A DNA stretch of 10,237 nt from Methylotenera sp. (GTDB taxonomy: Bacteria; Pseudomonadota; Gammaproteobacteria; Burkholderiales; Methylophilaceae). A program made the position numbers and the translations under genes. Positions 1-5,820 of the stretch are shown piece after piece; the stretch's first letter is position 1; every line of letters starts with the position of its first letter. The stretch spans positions 1 to 10,237 of the forward strand of contig DAIDAH010000091.1 in the NCBI GenBank assembly GCA_027310735.1. The letters are read 5' to 3'. The notes below the pieces were generated by a model. The model was not told where the DNA came from and searched no databases. It worked only from the letters and a program-made list of their open reading frames with translations.

Positions 1-560
1 GACTTACCATCTTTTGTATTGAATAATCCATCTTCGGCACGAACCAGATTGCTTTCTGCTGGATTGACTAATTTCAGTCTACCTATCGTGTTTGCTGGTC
101 CAGGTAACGTGTTGTTTGAAACCGAAGATATCGTACCATCTTTGCCTATAGAGACTGCCACGTCTGGTGGAATGCTGATAGGGCCTCCATCTCCCATTAC
201 GGTTAGGCCTGACGCAGTCTGTAGAATGCCATTCTCACTAACTTTAAGTGAGCCATTGCGAGTATATCCCTCAGAACCATCTGCTCGTTGAACAGTAAGC
301 CAACCTTTGCCTTGCACAGCAACGTCCAAGTCACGATTGGTGTGTTGGATCGCGCCAGGATTGAAGTCTGCACCCACAGTAGCGTCAACAACAAATGCAC
401 GTGTTGGCATGCCTGTGCTTATGACGGGCACTGCACGAAACGAATCCACTTGAGCCTTAAATCCCGTTGAGGTTGCATTAGCTAAATTGTGTGATGTTGT
501 CGCCTGCTGTTCGAGTATGTGCTTAGCCCCTGTCATGGCGGTGTAAATCATGCGATCCAT
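1..560 (-). CDS. flgF: FlgF, flagellar proximal rod protein (C-terminus beyond left edge)
   Basis: FlgF is one of the rod proteins that form the flagellar drive shaft across the periplasm. The reading frame is open from the ATG at 560 to the window edge, giving 186 residues. Family members are about 245-250 residues, so roughly the last quarter is missing. The start is MDRMIYTAMTGAKHILEQQ, followed by the rod-family signature SHNLANATSTGFKAQ near residues 23-37 and the FlgE/F/G-type stretch DLDVAVQGKGWLTVQ with YTRNGSLKVSENG near residues 80-110. The upstream AAAGGAAT gives a good ribosome site about 7 bases before the ATG. A second in-frame ATG is at codon 4, but the first fits the family better. 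It lies 31 bases behind flgE on the same strand and is probably cotranscribed. FlgG is the closest alternative; MDRMIYTAMTGAK and the position after flgE favour FlgF. Confidence 0.93.
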   Translation of the reverse strand, partial: MDRMIYTAMTGAKHILEQQATTSHNLANATSTGFKAQVDSFRAVPVISTGMPTRAFVVDATVGADFNPGAIQHTNRDLDVAVQGKGWLTVQRADGSEGYTRNGSLKVSENGILQTASGLTVMGDGGPISIPPDVAVSIGKDGTISSVSNNTLPGPANTIGRLKLVNPAESNLVRAEDGLFNTKDGK

Positions 561-591
561 AGCGAGATTCCTTTATCTACTTTCAGCAGCT

Positions 592-1983
592 TTAACGTAG
601 ATTAACTAACGTTTGTAAAACTTGATCTTGCGTTTTAATGGTTTGGGCGTTGGCTTGATAAAAACGTTGCGCTGTAATCATATTGACTAGTTCAGCAGTT
701 AAGTCGGTATTAGAGTCTTCAACTGCGGAAGCTTGCAATACGCCTAATGAGCCTGTGCTAGGTACGCCAACGAGAGGTGCGCCAGAGGTTGCACTTTCTG
801 CCCATGCATTACCCCCTAAGGATTGCAGACCATTCGGGTTAACAAAGTTAGCTAACACGACTTGCCCTAGATTTTTTGATTGGCCATTGCTGTATCGGCC
901 AATAATCGTACCATCTGCACCAGTATTAAAGCCAGCCAACCTGCCAGAGGTGTAGCCATTTTGAGATAAGCTGTTGATACTAAAGCTCGATCCGAATTGT
1001 GTGCTCTTAGAGTAGTCCAAAGTTAAGGAGAGTGGAGTTGTTGCACCTGTAATTGGTGAGAAAGTGACTAAAGGCAAGCCTGTTTTCGGGTCTATTGTCG
1101 TAGGTGTGACTGTTGGCGAGATCCCCGTGCCGTTGAAGTCTAGCTCAGCGGTTGTTATCGGTGTTGCTGGTGGCGTATAAGTCGTAGGCTTTCCATCAAC
1201 ACTGGTGTATACGCTCCAGCGCGTATTTGCGCCTGGAGAAGCTGCTGCTGTCATGGCTGTGGCGATTACTTGAGCGGCAGCTTTTGCTGCTACTTCTGCT
1301 GGGGTTGATGACGGCATAGCTGTTACAGTGGCTTGTTGTGCGGCAGCTTCAGCTGCAGTTGGATGTCTTAGAAAAAAGGTTTGCATTGTATGCGCATTAC
1401 CTAAGCTGTCGTACAGCGTAATCGCAGTCGAGTCGGAATACGTAGTCGGGTCAGTTGGGTCGAATTTTGCGGGGTCTAGCGCAGTTTTTCGAGAATCCAG
1501 ATTAACCAAACCTACTACTGCTGATGTAGTTGCTGGTTGTAAATCAGCAGTATTAATGTTTAGGTCAACTGGAGAGCCTTTTTGTATCGCGCCAGCTGTG
1601 TCGGCGATATAGCCAGTCAGGCGTTTGCCTGAAGCATCTACGATATAACCAAGCTTATCCATCTGGAATTGGCCGTTACGTGAGTAGGTAATAACGCCGC
1701 CAGTGCTCATGCGGAAGAATCCGCCGCCATTGATGGCTAGATCCAAGGAGTTGCTGGTACTGGTCACGTTACCTTGTGTAAACTGTTGCGCGACATTGCT
1801 TAATTTTGTACCGATACCAATTTGTGCGCCGCCGCCGCCGGAGAGGGAGTTTGCATATACGTCTGCGAATTCCGCACGCGCTTGTTTAAAACCTACAGTA
1901 TTTGCATTGGCAACGTTATTGCCGATAACTTCTAGCTGTTTAGACGCTGCATTAAGACCACTTAATCCCTGTTGAAAGCTCAT
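592..1983 (-). CDS. flgE: FlgE, flagellar hook protein with an alanine-rich insert
   Basis: FlgE polymerises into the hook, the universal joint outside the cell, and is exported through the flagellar type III apparatus. The 463-residue product has the N-terminal rod/hook signature (SGLNAASKQLEVIGNNVANANTVGFK, residues 8-33), the DLAINGGGFF and YSRNGQF segments (81-106), the D1/D2 motif LYDSLGNAHTM (190-200), and the C-terminal helix motif VNMITAQRFYQANAQTIKTQD (433-453). At 463 residues it is longer than the roughly 400 of Salmonella FlgE. Much of the excess is an Ala-rich stretch at about residues 208-252, inserted between FFLRH and RWSVYTS, where homologues usually have a short turn. AGGGGAA lies about 6 bases before the ATG. 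flgF follows after 31 bases and flgD precedes by 64, as expected for a flgBCDEF operon. Confidence 0.97.
   Translation of the reverse strand: MSFQQGLSGLNAASKQLEVIGNNVANANTVGFKQARAEFADVYANSLSGGGGAQIGIGTKLSNVAQQFTQGNVTSTSNSLDLAINGGGFFRMSTGGVITYSRNGQFQMDKLGYIVDASGKRLTGYIADTAGAIQKGSPVDLNINTADLQPATTSAVVGLVNLDSRKTALDPAKFDPTDPTTYSDSTAITLYDSLGNAHTMQTFFLRHPTAAEAAAQQATVTAMPSSTPAEVAAKAAAQVIATAMTAAASPGANTRWSVYTSVDGKPTTYTPPATPITTAELDFNGTGISPTVTPTTIDPKTGLPLVTFSPITGATTPLSLTLDYSKSTQFGSSFSINSLSQNGYTSGRLAGFNTGADGTIIGRYSNGQSKNLGQVVLANFVNPNGLQSLGGNAWAESATSGAPLVGVPSTGSLGVLQASAVEDSNTDLTAELVNMITAQRFYQANAQTIKTQDQVLQTLVNLR
1228..1362 (-). other. Alanine-rich insert within FlgE (residues about 208-252)
   Basis: Between the conserved FlgE segments ending FFLRH and beginning RWSVYTS lie about 45 residues made mostly of Ala with Glu, Gln, Thr, Val and Met, in two blocks (around AAEAAAQQ and VAAKAAAQ) separated by MPSSTPAE. 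The composition suggests two short helices joined by a Pro/Ser loop. By position it would fall in the outer, variable part of the hook subunit, which tolerates insertions. The boundaries are approximate. Confidence 0.6.
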
Positions 1984-2047
1984 GCTGTTCCCCTAGTTGA
2001 ATCTAATATATTGACGGTATAACTAAAAATGGACGGTTTTAGGTCGT

Positions 2048-2725
2048 CTAAAAAATTTCTCTTACATCGCTTGTGTTAGCTGTTGTAGCATTACTCAAGT
2101 TCAGTTTAAGTCCTGCGGAACTGTTTGATATGCTAGTCACTTGAGCGTAGCTCAAACCGGTAGCGGCGCTGCTATTGCCCGCTAATGTCGAACTTATCTC
2201 AAAAGTATAAGTGCCTGTTGGAGCTACCGATCCATTGTCAGTTAGGCCATCCCAATGTAGTGGTGTTGAGCCAGCAGGCTGCCCGCCGAGAGACACTGTT
2301 CTGACTGTATTGCCGATGCTATCTTTAATTGTGATAGATAGCTTGTCTGCACCTGATGGCAGGTCTACGCCAAAATACCCGCCACTACCACTAGTATCAA
2401 CTTGGTCGCCTGACACTAGTACGTTATGACCAATCATGCTTGATGCTTGATAGGACTGTCCGGTTTGTACGCTGGCGATTAATGACTCTAATGTTGAGTT
2501 TAGTTTATCAATGCCCGTAACCGTAGATAATTGAGCCATCTGACTTGTTACTTGGGCGTTATCCATTGGGTTGAGTGGGTCTTGATTTTTCATTTGCTCA
2601 ACTAACAGTTTCATAAACCTATCTTGCGCTTGAGTTACGCTATTGGTCACTGTGCTTTTGGTGCCATTCACGCTATCTAACAATGTTTGTGATGGTGTGT
2701 TGGAGGTGCTTTGTACTGTGCTCAT
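2048..2725 (-). CDS. flgD: FlgD, hook-capping / hook assembly scaffold protein
   Basis: FlgD caps the growing hook, lets FlgE subunits fold at the tip, and is later discarded. The 225-residue product has the diagnostic N-terminal motif QDRFMKLLVEQMKNQDPLNP followed by MDNAQVTSQMAQLSTVTGIDKLN (about residues 34-76), which is needed for export and capping. After it come a beta-rich domain with YFGVDLPSGADKLSITIKD and the FlgD Ig-like segment LHWDGLTDNGSVAPTGTYTF (156-175). Length is normal for the family. The ATG at 2725 has AAAGGAAA about 7 bases upstream. Gaps are 105 bases to flgC and 64 to flgE, larger than for tightly coupled genes, so an internal promoter is possible, but none was recognised. 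Confidence 0.96.
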   Translation of the reverse strand: MSTVQSTSNTPSQTLLDSVNGTKSTVTNSVTQAQDRFMKLLVEQMKNQDPLNPMDNAQVTSQMAQLSTVTGIDKLNSTLESLIASVQTGQSYQASSMIGHNVLVSGDQVDTSGSGGYFGVDLPSGADKLSITIKDSIGNTVRTVSLGGQPAGSTPLHWDGLTDNGSVAPTGTYTFEISSTLAGNSSAATGLSYAQVTSISNSSAGLKLNLSNATTANTSDVREIF

Positions 2726-2830
2726 TGTTATTTCCTTTATTACATTCCCGTTAGCGTTTAGGCCATATATAAGGTTTGTTGATAGTCATCTGAGTGCTGT
2801 TTGAATGTATATCTAGATCACCGACTCTTT

Positions 2831-3238
2831 CTAACCTTGACCAATGGTTAGCGTCTTAAGTAGCATGGTTTTAGCTGCATTCATTGTTTCTACATTGTTC
2901 TGGTATGCGCGAGAGGCGGAAATCATATTTACCATTTCCTCTGTTACGTTTACATTCGGCATGGACACGTAGCCTTTATCATTTGCAAGGGGGCTCTTTG
3001 GGTCGTAAACCATTCTTGGTGGGGACGCATCTTCAACTACTTTCAGCACCTTAACGCCGCTGGCATCTGGAGAGGCTGTAGGTGTCGCGCTAAATACGAC
3101 TTGCTTTGCTTTATAAGGCGTGCCATTAGCGCTGGTTGCGCTGTCGGCATTGGCTAGATTACTGGCTACTGCGTTTAGTCGTTGTGCTTGCGCACTCATT
3201 GCTGAGCCTGAAATATTGAACACATTGAATAGAGACAT
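2831..3238 (-). CDS. flgC: FlgC, flagellar proximal rod protein
   Basis: FlgC is one of the proximal rod subunits (FlgB, FlgC, FlgF) above the MS ring. The 135-residue length matches the family (about 134). The N-terminal rod signature is SGSAMSAQAQRLNAVASNLA with ANADSATSANGTPYKAKQVVF (about residues 10-49), and the C-terminal half carries NVNVTEEMVNMISASRAYQN and TMLLKTLTIGQG, typical FlgC helices. AGGAG lies about 11 bases before the ATG, slightly long but usable. It is 42 bases behind flgB and 105 ahead of flgD on the same strand. Confidence 0.97.
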   Translation of the reverse strand: MSLFNVFNISGSAMSAQAQRLNAVASNLANADSATSANGTPYKAKQVVFSATPTASPDASGVKVLKVVEDASPPRMVYDPKSPLANDKGYVSMPNVNVTEEMVNMISASRAYQNNVETMNAAKTMLLKTLTIGQG

Positions 3239-3280
3239 ATGTAAGTTTGCTCCTAAGTTTTAAAGTCGATAATAAAAATA

Positions 3281-3727
3281 TTATTGACTTTGAAGTGCTG
3301 ACATCAGCTGTTTGAGTTGACCGTTTAACATTGTAATGCTGGCTTCATAGCGAACTGCGTTGTCGGCGAATTGATTGCGCTCAACATCCATATCCACAGT
3401 GTTACCATCTACACTTCCTTGAATTAATGGGCGAAACATTGTTTCACTTGAAACATTGCTGGTTGATGAGGTGTTTGAACCTAAGCCGTCTAAATGAAGG
3501 GCCGACGTTTTTGCAACAGACTGCGCGGCCTTGAATGAGTCGCTATCTGTACCTGTAGTCGCACTAGCTAATGCATTTTGCATCGCAGCCTTAAAGTTGA
3601 TGTCGCGCGCTTTATAGTTTGGAGTATCTGCATTGGCGATATTGGCCGCAATGAGTTCTTGGCGTTGACCGCGTACCCTTAGTGCGTTTTGGTAAAAGCT
3701 CAAAGCCGCGTCTAATTTATTCAACAC
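3281..3727 (-). CDS. flgB: FlgB, flagellar proximal rod protein (GTG start)
   Basis: FlgB is the rod subunit closest to the export gate and the first gene of the flgB operon. The 148-residue product reads (V/M)LNKLDAALSFYQNALRVRG, then the signature LIAANIANADTPNYKARDINF (about 25-45), and ends VRYEASITMLNGQLKQLMSALQSQ, all typical. An ATG at 3775 would add 16 residues (MHLNFKSIACKKKGEY) that have no family counterpart and whose codons run through the GGAG ribosome site. The GTG at 3727 lies 5 bases after GGAG and gives the usual MLNKLD start. The TTG at 3724 is 8 bases after it and cannot be excluded. The ATG overlapping at 3729 is out of frame. Confidence 0.93.
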   Translation of the reverse strand: MLNKLDAALSFYQNALRVRGQRQELIAANIANADTPNYKARDINFKAAMQNALASATTGTDSDSFKAAQSVAKTSALHLDGLGSNTSSTSNVSSETMFRPLIQGSVDGNTVDMDVERNQFADNAVRYEASITMLNGQLKQLMSALQSQ

Positions 3728-3730
3728 ATA

Positions 3731-3740
3731 TTCTCCTTTT
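3731..3740 (-). promoter_or_regulatory. Ribosome binding site deciding the flgB start
   Basis: On the minus strand the sequence is AAAAGGAGAA followed by TAT GTG TTG. The strong GGAG (3733-3736) lies inside the extended reading frame, so initiation should be at GTG (3727) or TTG (3724) and not at the ATG at 3775. Confidence 0.7.
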
Positions 3741-3832
3741 TTCTTGCAGGCAATACTTTTAAAGTTTAAGTGCACTTGCTGAAAGTTAACTCAAATTTAA
3801 CGGCACTCTTCCTTTCTATACTTACGTATGTA

Positions 3833-3859
3833 ATTTTATGTTTAAGTGGTATGTATCAA
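3833..3859 (-). promoter_or_regulatory. Possible flgB operon promoter (sigma-70-like)
   Basis: Reading on the minus strand, TTGATA (3854-3859) is followed after 15 bases by TAAAAT (3833-3838). Each hexamer matches the sigma-70 consensus at 5 of 6 positions, but the spacer is shorter than the usual 16-18. It would give a leader of about 100 bases before flgB. AT-rich DNA produces such matches easily, so this is only a candidate. Confidence 0.25.
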
Positions 3860-3882
3860 TTAATTAAGCAAAAGGGTAAACC

Positions 3883-3909
3883 TTGTCCTTTTCTTTGTTT
3901 TGCTATACA
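3883..3909 (+). promoter_or_regulatory. Possible flgA promoter (extended -10 type)
   Basis: TTGTCC (3883-3888) and TGCTATACA (3901-3909) could act as a -35 and a TG-extended -10, with a short 15-base spacer. Transcription would begin near 3917, upstream of the ATG at 3963 but downstream of the TTG at 3900, which agrees with choosing the internal ATG as the flgA start. Confidence 0.25.
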
Positions 3910-3962
3910 GATGCCGCCGTAGAATCAATCATGAAATTTTGTCATTTAAACTTGAATTCAAT

Positions 3963-4718
3963 ATGAATTGCATTGCCAAAATGGTGTATCTAAATGCTGG
4001 GCGAATAACGCTGATGTTATTTAGTGTATTGTCGACCGCGATTTCTTTTGCTGCGACTGTAGAGCCGATGGTAAGTGTTGCTACTCAACCGACTAAGCAG
4101 AATCTTACTGTACTTAGAGCTAAAGTCACAGATTTTTTGGAAACTCAAACTATAGGCTATCCTGGTAAAGTAAGTGTGCGTGCTGGTGCAATAGATCCTA
4201 ATCTGAGGTTGACCTCATGTGCGAATCCTCAGGTGTTTTTGCCAGCCGGGAGTCGCGCATGGGGCAAGACTAGCGTCGGTGTGCGTTGTGATGGGCCTAG
4301 TGCTTGGACTATTTATGTGCAGGCAAGTGTGAATGTGGCTGCTAAATATTTGGTGGCTGCTACGCCTTTATCGCAAGGCAGTATTGTGACTAGTCAGGAT
4401 GTGCTTTTTGAAAATGGCGATTTAACGCAGTTGCCAGCGGGTGTGTTTACAGATGTTGATCAGGCGATTGGGCGTATCGTAAATATCTCAATGACAGCTG
4501 GAACGGTGCTTCGGCAGGATATGTTAAAAATGCCCCCAGCGGTACAGCGAGGGCAAACTGTGATGGTCACATCTGTTGGTCAGGGCTTTACTGTTGCAGC
4601 TGAAGGTCAGGCCATGGCCAATGCAAGTGAGGGTCAGGTTGTGCAAGTGAGAGTTTCTAGCGGACAACTTATTTCTGGAATTGCAAGAGCAGGTGGTCAA
4701 GTTGATGTGGGATTTTAA
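3963..4718 (+). CDS. flgA: FlgA, flagellar basal body P-ring formation chaperone
   Basis: FlgA is an exported periplasmic protein that helps FlgI assemble into the P ring around the rod. From the ATG at 3963 the product is 251 residues. It has an N-terminal signal sequence whose hydrophobic core is ITLMLFSVLSTAISFAA, with cleavage likely near residue 31 (FAA/TV). An N-domain follows with two cysteines (LTSCANP, C86; VRCDGPS, C109) that probably form a disulfide, then a C-terminal SAF-type domain (about 127-187: ATPLSQGSIVTSQDV, LPAGVF, AIGRIVNISMTAGTVLRQDML) ending in the typical RGQTVMV and GIARAGGQVDVGF. The frame extends upstream to a TTG at 3900, but that adds an unrelated basic segment before the signal peptide. 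No clear Shine-Dalgarno precedes 3963, and the ATG at 3981 is an alternative start. It is divergent from flgB and 142 bases before flgM. Confidence 0.92.
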   Translation: MNCIAKMVYLNAGRITLMLFSVLSTAISFAATVEPMVSVATQPTKQNLTVLRAKVTDFLETQTIGYPGKVSVRAGAIDPNLRLTSCANPQVFLPAGSRAWGKTSVGVRCDGPSAWTIYVQASVNVAAKYLVAATPLSQGSIVTSQDVLFENGDLTQLPAGVFTDVDQAIGRIVNISMTAGTVLRQDMLKMPPAVQRGQTVMVTSVGQGFTVAAEGQAMANASEGQVVQVRVSSGQLISGIARAGGQVDVGF

Positions 4719-4779
4719 TATGCGTTGGTTAATGGATTTTCATGTGTAACCGTAATAATATAAATACTTAAAATAGCAT

Positions 4780-4806
4780 TAAAGTTCGCTTAAACTCTGC
4801 CGATAT
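4780..4806 (+). promoter_or_regulatory. Sigma-28 (FliA) promoter for flgMN
   Basis: TAAAGTTC (4780-4787), then exactly 11 bases, then GCCGATAT (4799-4806). The FliA consensus is TAAAGTTT-N11-GCCGATAA, so 14 of 16 positions match, with the correct spacing. Transcription should start near 4813-4816, leaving a leader of about 45-48 bases before the flgM ATG. It marks flgM and flgN as late (class III) genes that FliA can switch on separately from flgA. Confidence 0.88.
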
Positions 4807-4844
4807 AAGCATCATAGAATCGTGTAATGTGTTAAATTGGCGAA

Positions 4845-4850
4845 AAGGAA
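4845..4850 (+). promoter_or_regulatory. Ribosome binding site deciding the flgM start
   Basis: AAGGAA lies 10 bases upstream of the ATG at 4861. The in-frame TTG at 4837 lies upstream of this site and would add MAKRNIKT, which is absent from FlgM proteins, so 4861 is the start. Confidence 0.75.
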
Positions 4851-4860
4851 TATAAAAACC

Positions 4861-5193
4861 ATGAAAATTAATGAGTTAGGTAAAGGTTCTCCGGGGCTTG
4901 GTCTTGATAAGGCTGGTAGTGAGAAAACCGTTTCTGCTAAATCCGAATCTGCTGTTAGTAATAAGGCTGAAAAATCTCAAGTTGATGCTAATCTGGCTGG
5001 AAATGTTACTTTGTCTGCTAGGTCTACGCAGCTGCAGTCATTAGAAGCTAAGGTGGCAACAAGCAAAGTATTTGATACAGCAAAGGTTGATGCAATTAAA
5101 TCAGCTATTTCAAAAGGTGAGTTTAAAGTGGACTCTGAAAAAGTAGCTAATGGTTTGATTGAAACTGTTCGGGATTTATTGGCTGCTAGGTAA
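4861..5193 (+). CDS. flgM: FlgM, anti-sigma-28 factor
   Basis: FlgM binds and inhibits FliA (sigma-28) until the hook is complete, and is then exported through it, releasing late gene expression. The product is 110 residues, slightly longer than the usual 97 or so. It starts MKINELGKG and has a low-complexity, Ser/Ala/Lys/Glu-rich N-terminal half (about 10-45), as expected of this largely unfolded protein. The conserved C-terminal FliA-binding helices run from about residue 49: VTLSARSTQLQSLEAKV, then VDAIKSAISKGEFKVDSEKV and ANGLIETVRDLL. It is driven by the sigma-28 promoter at 4780-4806, so it can repress its own synthesis. flgN begins 2 bases after its stop codon. Confidence 0.94.
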   Translation: MKINELGKGSPGLGLDKAGSEKTVSAKSESAVSNKAEKSQVDANLAGNVTLSARSTQLQSLEAKVATSKVFDTAKVDAIKSAISKGEFKVDSEKVANGLIETVRDLLAAR

Positions 5194-5195
5194 AC

Positions 5196-5654
5196 ATGGC
5201 AATATCAATCTCTTTTGAACAAGATGCGAAGCTAGTGAATGAGCTGCTAGCATTACTATCGCGTGAACAATCTAAATTGGTCATGATTGATATGGATGCA
5301 ATAGAGGGTTTGTTGGAAGAAAAGTCAGTATTGCTTGAGAGTATAAGTCTGACTGCAAAAAGTCGCTATGATCTCTTAGCTGCAAATGGATTTGAGCCAA
5401 CTGAAGCAGGTATGCAGGCTTGGCTTAAGCATGCATCAGTACCCGCTTTGGATCGGGCTTGGTCTGACTTTCAATTAACATTGAATCAAGCTAAAGAAAT
5501 GAATCGCCTTAATGGCATGCTGATTAATAAACATTTTAATCGTAACCAGCAATTGTTGAATCACTTGCAAGGGGCTTCCAGTGCAGGATCGGTCTATGGT
5601 CGTGATGGTCAAGCAAAGCCATCGTCATCTTCACGTCCTACACTTACAGCATAA
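5196..5654 (+). CDS. flgN: FlgN, flagellar export chaperone for FlgK and FlgL
   Basis: FlgN is a cytoplasmic chaperone that delivers the hook-filament junction proteins FlgK and FlgL to the export apparatus. The 152-residue protein is almost wholly helical, with heptad-like Leu/Ile spacing (for example LVNELLALLSREQSKLVMI and IEGLLEEKSVLLESISL), then LIN with NRNQQLLNHLQG and the C-terminal YGRDGQAKPSSSSRPTL typical of the family (YGxDGQ). Overall identity is low in this family, so assignment rests on helical pattern, the YGRDGQ tail, length and position directly after flgM. The start is 2 bases past the flgM stop with AGG just upstream, which suggests translational coupling. Confidence 0.9.
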   Translation: MAISISFEQDAKLVNELLALLSREQSKLVMIDMDAIEGLLEEKSVLLESISLTAKSRYDLLAANGFEPTEAGMQAWLKHASVPALDRAWSDFQLTLNQAKEMNRLNGMLINKHFNRNQQLLNHLQGASSAGSVYGRDGQAKPSSSSRPTLTA

Positions 5655-5665
5655 TTGCTTTCATT

Positions 5666-5690
5666 GTTTCTCAGGTTTAATCTGAGAAGC
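5666..5690. repeat. Dyad (inverted repeat) between flgN and ppk
   Basis: The arms GTTTCTCAG (5666-5674) and CTGAGAAGC (5682-5690) pair over 9 bases with one T-G wobble, around a 7-base loop. As RNA it could be a flgMN terminator hairpin, but no T-run follows on either strand. As DNA it is centred about 83 bases upstream of the start expected from the sigma-54-like promoter at 5735-5750, a normal distance for an enhancer-binding protein. Both readings are inference. Confidence 0.45.
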
Positions 5691-5734
5691 CAAAATGTAC
5701 ATCAAGTTAGTTCTTAATTTATTCCAATAATGTC

Positions 5735-5750
5735 TGGCACTATTTCTGCA
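5735..5750 (+). promoter_or_regulatory. Sigma-54 (RpoN)-type promoter upstream of ppk
   Basis: TGGCAC-TATTT-CTGCA. The -24 element is perfect and the -12 element matches TTGCA at 4 of 5 positions. The GG and GC dinucleotides are exactly 10 bases apart, the spacing sigma-54 requires. It lies in the flgN-ppk spacer pointing at ppk. The start site would be near 5761 and the leader about 90 bases. Such a promoter needs an activator ATPase; the dyad at 5666-5690 is a possible site for one. Confidence 0.5.
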
Positions 5751-5780
5751 TATTCTTAAGCAACGCTAGATTCGCAGTTT

Positions 5781-5820
5781 TTTTCATTATAATTTCATCA
5801 AATTGTCATGATTCGCGCAT
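5781..5820 (+). promoter_or_regulatory. Array of PhoB-type half-sites (PHO box) before ppk
   Basis: Four 7-base units in strict 11-base register end in CAT: TTTTCAT (5781-5787), ATTTCAT (5792-5798), TTGTCAT (5803-5809) and CGCGCAT (5814-5820). The linkers between the first three, TATA and CAAA, are AT-rich. The PHO box consensus is CTGTCAT, a 4-base AT-rich spacer, then CTGTCAT. The third unit matches 6 of 7, the second 5 of 7, the first 5 of 7, and the fourth is weak. Taking units 2 and 3 as the core box, a -10-like TAATAT begins 10 bases later (5820-5825), the spacing in E. coli phoA and pstS. This points to activation of ppk by PhoB during phosphate starvation. Confidence 0.55.

Larger units (their letters stand above)
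3728..3962. other. Divergent regulatory spacer between flgB and flgA
   Basis: This AT-rich 235-base spacer must hold the promoters for both the leftward flgBCDEF operon and rightward flgA. Weak sigma-70-like elements can be picked out in each direction and are listed separately. No clean FlhDC box, sigma-54 site or complete sigma-28 promoter was recognised. A TAAAGTTT box (3760-3767, plus strand) matches a sigma-28 -35, but its partner -10 is poor. Confidence 0.5.

Noticed and set aside
893..900. GCCGATA on the minus strand inside flgE, like a sigma-28 -10
   Set aside because: No TAAAGTTT-like element lies 11 bases upstream, and it sits within coding sequence.
683..955. Plus-strand reading frames of 70-94 codons inside flgE, flgD and the H1-like gene
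   Set aside because: Antisense shadows of well-supported genes, with no ribosome sites or recognisable domains.
2013..2037. Direct repeat GACGGT in the flgD-flgE spacer; part of it shares the 9-mer ACGGTATAA with the palindrome at 8917-8949
   Set aside because: The repeat is too short, and the copy at 2014-2022 has no inverted partner, so shared regulation is not supported.
2029..2050. GACG/CGTC hairpin after flgD as a terminator
   Set aside because: Four-base stem with a nine-base loop in the middle of an operon; not credible.
3760..3785. Perfect sigma-28-like -35 (TAAAGTTT, 3760-3767) upstream of flgA
   Set aside because: The facing -10 (GCTGAAAG at 3778) matches only 5 of 8 positions and the spacer is 10 rather than 11 bases, so it is not a convincing FliA promoter.
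4720..4749. Nine-codon reading frame starting at ATG 4720 just after flgA
   Set aside because: Too short, no ribosome site, no recognisable peptide; it lies before the flgM promoter.
4730..4752. Possible hairpin GGTTA...TAACC after flgA as a terminator
   Set aside because: Only a 5-base stem with a large loop and no T-run.
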